From the NCBI RefSeq assembly GCF_021390645.1, contig NZ_JAJEJT010000003.1, positions 124,001 through 188,000 of the forward strand: DNA of 64,000 nt, read 5' to 3'. How positions within the stretch are numbered: position 1 is the first letter of the stretch; each line of letters begins with the position of its first letter. Positions 59,151-64,000 of this stretch are shown in pieces. The position numbers and the translations under genes were made by a program. Origin of the DNA: Paraburkholderia flagellata (GTDB taxonomy: Bacteria > Pseudomonadota > Gammaproteobacteria > Burkholderiales > Burkholderiaceae). The notes under the pieces were generated by a model. That model worked only from the letters and a program-made list of their open reading frames with translations, was not told the DNA's origin and searched no databases.

Positions 59151-61565
59151 ATGGGCAATCTCGACGCCAATCTCGACCGTCTTGCCGCGCTCGAAGGCAT
59201 GGGCTGCTCGCGCAAGCGCCGCGAGGACCCGCGCTTCATCCAGGGCAAGGGCAGTTACGTGGACGACATCAAGATGCCGGGCATGTTGTTCGGCGTGATG
59301 GTGCGCAGTCCCTACGCTCATGCGCGCGTGAAGCGCATCGACAAGTCGCGGGCGCTCGCGCATCCGGGTGTGCACGCCGTGCTCACGGCGGATGACCTCA
59401 AGCCACTTAAGCTCCACTGGATGCCGACGCTCGCGGGCGACGTGCAGGCGGTGCTCGCCGACGAAAAGGTCTGCTTCCAGAATCAGGAAGTCGCGTTCGT
59501 CGTGGCCGACGACCGCTACGTCGCCGCCGATGCGGCGGAACTCGTCGAGGTGGAATACGAGGAACTGCCCGCGCTAGTCGATCCCATGAAGGCGCTGGAG
59601 CCCGACGCGCCCGTGATTCGCGAGGACATCCGCGACAAGGACACCGGTGCGCACGGGGCGCGCAGGCATCCTAATCATATTTTCACGTGGACGATGGGCG
59701 ACCGCGACAAGACGGACCGCATGTTCGAGAACGCGGAGGTCACGGTCAAGCAGGACATCGTGTATCCGCGCGTGCATCCGTGTCCGCTCGAAACCTGCGG
59801 CTGCGTCGCGTCGTTCGACAAGGTGCGCGGCGATCTCACGGTCTACATCACTTCGCAGGCGCCCCATGTGGTGCGCACCGTGGTCGGGCTGCTGTCGTCG
59901 ATTCCGGAATCGAATATCCGCATCATTTCGCCCGACATCGGCGGCGGCTTCGGGAACAAGGTCGGCGTGTATCCGGGGTACGTGACGTCTATCGTGGCGT
60001 CGATCGTGCTCGGGCGTCCGGTCAAGTGGATCGAGTCGCGCAGCGAGAACCTCTCCAGCACCGCATTTGCGCGCGACTATCACATGACCGGAGAACTGGC
60101 TGCCGACAAGGACGGCCGCATCAAGGCGCTGCGCGTGAACGTCGTTGCCGACCACGGCGCGTTCGACGCTTGCGCCGATCCGACCAAGTGGCCCGCCGGC
60201 ATGTTCCATGTCTGCACGGGCTCGTATGCGATTCCCAATGCGTTCGTCAGCGTCGATGGCGTGTACACGAACAAGTTTCCGGGCGGCGTCGCCTACCGCT
60301 GCTCGTTCCGCGTGACCGAGGCCGTCTACCTGATCGAGCGCATGGTGGATGTGCTTGCGCAAAAACTCGGCATCGACAAGGCCGAGATACGCTTGCGCAA
60401 TTTCATCGCGAAGGAGCAGTTTCCGTACACCACGCCGCTTGGCCTCGACTATGATTCGGGCGACTACGAAACGGGGCTGAAAAAGGTGCTGGCCGCCGTC
60501 GACTACGACGCGCTGCGCAAGGAGCAGGCGCAACGCCGCGCCGACCCGGATGCGGAGTGGCTCATGGGCATCGGCCTCGTGAACTTCACGGAGATCGTCG
60601 GGGCCGGGCCGTCGAAAATGTGCGACATCCTCGGCGTGGGCATGTTCGATTCATGCGAGATCCGCGTGCATCCGGACGGCTCGGCCATCGCGCGCATGGG
60701 CACGATCACGCAGGGCCAGGGGCACCAGACCACCTACGCGCAGATCATTGCGTCCGAGGCGGGCATTCCGGCCTCGAAAATCACGGTGGAAGAGGGCGAT
60801 ACGGCCACTGCGCCATACGGGCTCGGCACCTATGGCTCGCGTTCGACGCCCGTTGCGGGCGCTGCGGTGGCGCGCGCCTCGCGCAAGATTCGCGAGAAGG
60901 CGCGCCGGATCGCGGCCCATCTGCTCGAAGCGAGCGCGGACGACGTCGAGTTCGATCTGGACCGCTTCGTGCTGAAGGGCTCGCCCGACCAGTTCAAGAC
61001 CGTGAAGGAGGTGGCGTGGGCCGCCTATAACAATGTTCCCGAGGGGCTAGAGATGGGCCTCGAGGCCGTCGACTATTACGATCCGCCGAATTTCACGTTT
61101 CCGTTCGGCGCCTACGTGTGCGTGCTCGACATCAACCGCTATACCGGCGAGATCCGCGTGCGCCGCTTTTACGCGCTCGACGATTGCGGCACGCGGATCA
61201 ATCCGATGATCATCGAGGGGCAGATTCATGGCGGCCTGACCGAAGGCTTCGCGGTGGCGCTTGGTCAGGAAATGCCGTATGACGAGGCGGGCAACTTGCT
61301 CGGCGCGACGCTGCTCGACTACTTCGTGCCGACGGCCGTGGAAACGCCGCATTGGGAAACGGACTTCACGGTGACGCCTTCCCCGCATCACCCGATCGGT
61401 GCGAAGGGCGTGGCCGAATCGCCGCACGTGGGCTCGATTCCGTGCTTCACGTCGGCCGTGGTCGATGCCTTCGCGCATCTCGGCGTGACCCACATGAACA
61501 TGCCGCACAACGCGTACCGCGTGTGGCAGCAATGCCGCGAGCTTGGCTTGACGCGGCCCGCCTGA
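59151..61565 (+). CDS. coxL: Carbon monoxide dehydrogenase large (Mo-Cu) subunit CoxL, form I
   Basis: 804 aa. The active-site loop AYRCSFR (381-387, with C384 as the copper ligand) is the form I AYxCSFR signature that marks true CO dehydrogenase. Other molybdopterin-cytosine dinucleotide blocks include GGGFGNKVGVYPGY, TQGQGHQTTYAQI and GAKGVAESPHVG at the C-terminus. It oxidises CO and water to CO2, with electrons going to CoxS. Start ATG 59151. Length matches the family (about 800). Confidence 0.97.
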   Translation: MGNLDANLDRLAALEGMGCSRKRREDPRFIQGKGSYVDDIKMPGMLFGVMVRSPYAHARVKRIDKSRALAHPGVHAVLTADDLKPLKLHWMPTLAGDVQAVLADEKVCFQNQEVAFVVADDRYVAADAAELVEVEYEELPALVDPMKALEPDAPVIREDIRDKDTGAHGARRHPNHIFTWTMGDRDKTDRMFENAEVTVKQDIVYPRVHPCPLETCGCVASFDKVRGDLTVYITSQAPHVVRTVVGLLSSIPESNIRIISPDIGGGFGNKVGVYPGYVTSIVASIVLGRPVKWIESRSENLSSTAFARDYHMTGELAADKDGRIKALRVNVVADHGAFDACADPTKWPAGMFHVCTGSYAIPNAFVSVDGVYTNKFPGGVAYRCSFRVTEAVYLIERMVDVLAQKLGIDKAEIRLRNFIAKEQFPYTTPLGLDYDSGDYETGLKKVLAAVDYDALRKEQAQRRADPDAEWLMGIGLVNFTEIVGAGPSKMCDILGVGMFDSCEIRVHPDGSAIARMGTITQGQGHQTTYAQIIASEAGIPASKITVEEGDTATAPYGLGTYGSRSTPVAGAAVARASRKIREKARRIAAHLLEASADDVEFDLDRFVLKGSPDQFKTVKEVAWAAYNNVPEGLEMGLEAVDYYDPPNFTFPFGAYVCVLDINRYTGEIRVRRFYALDDCGTRINPMIIEGQIHGGLTEGFAVALGQEMPYDEAGNLLGATLLDYFVPTAVETPHWETDFTVTPSPHHPIGAKGVAESPHVGSIPCFTSAVVDAFAHLGVTHMNMPHNAYRVWQQCRELGLTRPA

Positions 61566-61595
61566 GTCGAAGCGCACGAGAATGAGGAGTCCGGA

Positions 61596-62261
61596 ATGAA
61601 AGTCGTACTCGACAAGGCATTTCCGCTCGACGCGGGCGCGGACCGCGCCTGGGCGCTGATGCAGGACATCGAGGCGGTGGCCGGTTGCATGCCGGGCGCG
61701 AAGATCACCGAGCGCGTCGACGATACGCACTACAAAGGAACCATCACGGTGCGGCTCGGGCCGGCGACGATGTCGTTCAAGGGCGACATCGAAGTGCTCG
61801 CGCTCGACGCCGAGGCGCGCAGCCTGCATCTGCTCGGCAAAGGAACGGACTCGACCGGCAGCTCGGCGGCGACGATGGATCTCACGGCCAGTGTGCAGCC
61901 CACGGGCGAGACCTGCACGCTGACCGGCAAGAGCGAGGTGACGATGAGCGGCAAGGCCGCCGCGCTGGGCGGGCGGCTCATGGGGCCGGTGTCCGAGCAG
62001 TTGCTCAAGCAGTTTGTCGCGAACTTCTCAGCCAGGCTGAGTGCCATGGCGCCGCCGCAAGGCGTGTCCGATGCGCCTGGCGCCAACGTCAACGCGGACG
62101 GCACGGCCACCACAGCCGACGAGGCGGCACCGGCGCCGATCGCCAGGACGGCGGGGACGCCGCCTGCGCAAGCCGCCGAACTGAACGGCATTGCGTTTAT
62201 GTGGGCCATCGTGCGCGACTGGCTGCGCTCTCACTTCACGCGCAAGGCGCAGGGCCGCTGA
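61596..62261 (+). CDS. coxG: CoxG, SRPBCC domain membrane-associated protein
   Basis: 221 aa. START-like domain (about 1-145: LDAGADRAWALMQDIEAVAGCMPGAKI) and an Ala/Pro-rich linker, then a C-terminal amphipathic/hydrophobic anchor (FMWAIVRDWLRSHFTRK). CoxG tethers CODH to the inner membrane, and recent work on the family links it to quinone reduction. Lies 30 nt after coxL and 8 nt before coxD. Confidence 0.9.
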   Translation: MKVVLDKAFPLDAGADRAWALMQDIEAVAGCMPGAKITERVDDTHYKGTITVRLGPATMSFKGDIEVLALDAEARSLHLLGKGTDSTGSSAATMDLTASVQPTGETCTLTGKSEVTMSGKAAALGGRLMGPVSEQLLKQFVANFSARLSAMAPPQGVSDAPGANVNADGTATTADEAAPAPIARTAGTPPAQAAELNGIAFMWAIVRDWLRSHFTRKAQGR

Positions 62262-62269
62262 GGGCCGCC

Positions 62270-63166
62270 ATGACGTCGACCGACCGCATGCCGGACGTCC
62301 TCGCGTTGCAGGCGAAGCTCGCGGGCCATCGGTTCATCGTGGAGCGCAGCTTCGCGGCGGCGCTGCTGCTCACGATGGAAATGCGCCGCCCGTTGCTGCT
62401 GGAAGGCGAGGCGGGCGTGGGCAAGACCGAGGTCGCGAAGGCGCTGGCGCGCCTGCTCGACGCGCCGCTGATCCGCCTGCAATGCTACGAGGGGCTCGAC
62501 GCGCACGCAGCGCTTTACGAGTGGAACTACGTCCACCAGTTGCTGGCGATCAAGCTCTTCGAGCAGGACGCGCGGCCACTGCGCGACAAGGAGCAGGACA
62601 TTTTCTCCGAGCGCTATCTGCTCAAGCGCCCACTGCTCGAAGCCATTACGACCACGCCCGCGCCCGTGCTGCTGATCGACGAAATCGACCGCACCGACGA
62701 GGCGTTCGAGGCCTACTTGCTCGAACTGCTTTCGGATTTCCAGCTGTCGATTCCCGAGCTTGGCGTGATTCGCGCGACCGAACGGCCCTACGTCATCCTG
62801 ACTTCGAACGGCACGCGTGAGATCTCCGACGCACTGCGTCGCCGCTGCCTCTACCAGTACGTCGACTATCCGTCGTTCCAGCGCGAACTCATGATCGTGC
62901 GGACCCAGGTTCCCGAGGTGCCGGAGGCGCTGGCGGGGCAGATCGTCGAATTCGTGCATGCGGTGCGCGAAATGGCGCTGCGCCGCAAGCCCGGCCTCGC
63001 GGAAACGCTCGATTGGGTGGCCGCGCTGCTGCGCCTCAACGTGAGCGCGCTCGACGAAAACGGTGTAGACCGCGTGATGGATTCGCTCGCCGCGCTCGTG
63101 AAAACGCGCGAGGATCAGGCCAGTCTCACGCGGCCGGTGGTCGAAAAACTGGTGGCGTCATGCTGA
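62270..63166 (+). CDS. coxD: CoxD, MoxR-type AAA+ ATPase
   Basis: 298 aa. Walker A GEAGVGKTE, Walker B LIDEIDRTDEAFEA, and sensor/arg-finger region (SNGTREISDALRRRCLY). CoxD helps build the [CuSMoO2] centre of CoxL by driving ATP-dependent sulfur and copper insertion. The ATG is at 62270. Its last codons overlap the coxE start (ATGCTGA, 63160-63166). Confidence 0.93.
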   Translation: MTSTDRMPDVLALQAKLAGHRFIVERSFAAALLLTMEMRRPLLLEGEAGVGKTEVAKALARLLDAPLIRLQCYEGLDAHAALYEWNYVHQLLAIKLFEQDARPLRDKEQDIFSERYLLKRPLLEAITTTPAPVLLIDEIDRTDEAFEAYLLELLSDFQLSIPELGVIRATERPYVILTSNGTREISDALRRRCLYQYVDYPSFQRELMIVRTQVPEVPEALAGQIVEFVHAVREMALRRKPGLAETLDWVAALLRLNVSALDENGVDRVMDSLAALVKTREDQASLTRPVVEKLVASC

Positions 63167-64000
63167 CCGGCATCGACAGCCTGTCGCCAGGCGCCGCGCC
63201 GCGCGATCTCGCCGATCGCCTCGTCGCGCGCTATGCGGGCTTTGCGGGCTGGCTGCGTGCGAACGCATTTTGCGTGACGAACGCGGACGTTGCCGCCACG
63301 CTCGAAGTGGTGCAACGCATGGGCCAGACAGATCGCGACGTGCTGCGCTGGAGCCTGCGTGCGCTGCTGTGCTCGCGCGCGCAGGAGTGGCGCCGCTTCG
63401 ACGAACTGTTCGACGCGTATTTCCTCGCGCCGAACCGGCGCAAGCTCGTCGAAACCCGTGCTGGCGGCGCTGGGCCGCTTGCGTGCGACGACCCGGCCAG
63501 CGGGCCGCCCGATGCGAGCGAGGGCACGCCGATTTCGCTCGCGGGGCGCGGCGACGGCGCGGCGCAAGAGGGTGCCGCCGCGAACGAAGGCGCCACGCGC
63601 ACCGAGTCGCTTGCCCACGCGGATTTGCGTCATCTGAACGATCGCAGCGAACTCTTCGCCATCGACGCCGCGATCCGCCGCTTCGCGCTGCGCCTGCGCG
63701 GCATCCAGACGCGCCGCGAGCAACGCGCGAGTCTCGGGCGCACGATCGATCTGCGCTGGACCCTGCGCCGCAGCGTCTCGCGTGGCGGGCTGCCGGTGGA
63801 GCTAGGGTGGCGGCGCAAGCGCAGGCAGCGCCCGCGCATCGTCATGCTGCTCGACGTGAGCCGCTCGATGAGCCTCTACAGCTTCTTTTTCCTGCGGCTC
63901 GCGCGCGTGCTGAGCGGGCGTTTGCCCGACGTCCACAGCTTCGTTTTCCACACACGGCTCGTCTGCGTCGATGAAGCGCTGCGCGACCCCGATCCGCGCC
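63160..64000 (+). CDS. coxE: CoxE, vWA domain protein (3' end outside window)
   Basis: At least 280 aa, partial at the window end. N-terminal region MLTGIDSLSPG ... AGWLRANAFCV, then a central Ala/Gly-rich linker and a vWA domain whose MIDAS is DVSRSMS (about residues 230-236). With CoxD it forms the MoxR/vWA pair that matures the CODH copper site. The start overlaps the coxD stop by 7 nt. Confidence 0.92.
   Translation, partial: MLTGIDSLSPGAAPRDLADRLVARYAGFAGWLRANAFCVTNADVAATLEVVQRMGQTDRDVLRWSLRALLCSRAQEWRRFDELFDAYFLAPNRRKLVETRAGGAGPLACDDPASGPPDASEGTPISLAGRGDGAAQEGAAANEGATRTESLAHADLRHLNDRSELFAIDAAIRRFALRLRGIQTRREQRASLGRTIDLRWTLRRSVSRGGLPVELGWRRKRRQRPRIVMLLDVSRSMSLYSFFFLRLARVLSGRLPDVHSFVFHTRLVCVDEALRDPDPR

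Overview
The window is high-GC, densely coded chromosomal DNA. It looks like a betaproteobacterium of the Burkholderia sensu lato group (Paraburkholderia/Caballeronia-like). The evidence is family-level only: an RcoM-type CO sensor whose predicted haem residues fall at the Burkholderia numbering (H74, C94, M104), a form I cox operon, a bdhA/adc/patatin ketone-body cluster, many LysR regulators, and an orphan PAAR-linked effector cassette. I saw no rRNA, tRNA, CRISPR array or intact insertion sequence.

Layout. 1-956: 3' part of a DHA2-type MFS exporter. 957-1474: regulatory gap with LacI/PurR-like palindromes. 1475-17585: one long plus-strand exopolysaccharide operon, bcsD - bcsP-like - bcsA - bcsB1 - bcsB2 - bcsC - wssF/G/H/I-like. 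It codes for cellulose synthesis, export and O-acetylation. It has two complete BcsB paralogues, one with no cysteine, and no bcsZ or bcsQ. 17647-20160: two hypothetical proteins, an enoyl-CoA hydratase behind a perfect 17-bp inverted repeat, and a MarR regulator. 20234-23137: minus-strand operon acetoacetate decarboxylase - 3-hydroxybutyrate dehydrogenase - patatin. 23685-27438: hybrid histidine kinase and LuxR response regulator, converging with overlapping stop codons, then two hypothetical genes.

27611-38279: a minus-strand catabolic block between two related LysR genes. In transcription order it holds an SDR, a SnoaL-like protein, an unknown 240-aa protein, an Old Yellow Enzyme-like protein lacking the usual His/Asn pair, a D-2-hydroxyacid dehydrogenase, a MaoC hydratase, a flavin reductase-like protein, an alpha/beta-hydrolase-NTF2 fusion, a second hydrolase and an enoyl-CoA hydratase. 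The substrate is unknown. 38453-39508: a GST and a LysR remnant. 39709-41557: a visibly AT-richer cassette with a truncated PAAR remnant, an intact PAAR protein, an M35-like metallopeptidase and a secreted probable immunity protein. 41717-45570: GST + PNPOx/ferredoxin-reductase fusion, divergent from a LysR, with a strong terminator.

45700-53267: a fucosyltransferase-like GT, a LolA-fold-like protein, an SRPBCC protein, a bacterioferritin-like protein preceded by a 16-codon leader ORF, and an AttE/AttFG/AttH-type ABC system with a CrtC-like lipocalin. 53273-56573: GNAT, long-chain acyl-CoA ligase and a lipoprotein. 56644-64000: rcoM divergent from coxMSLGDE (coxE cut by the window end), a complete aerobic form I CO dehydrogenase locus with its maturation genes.
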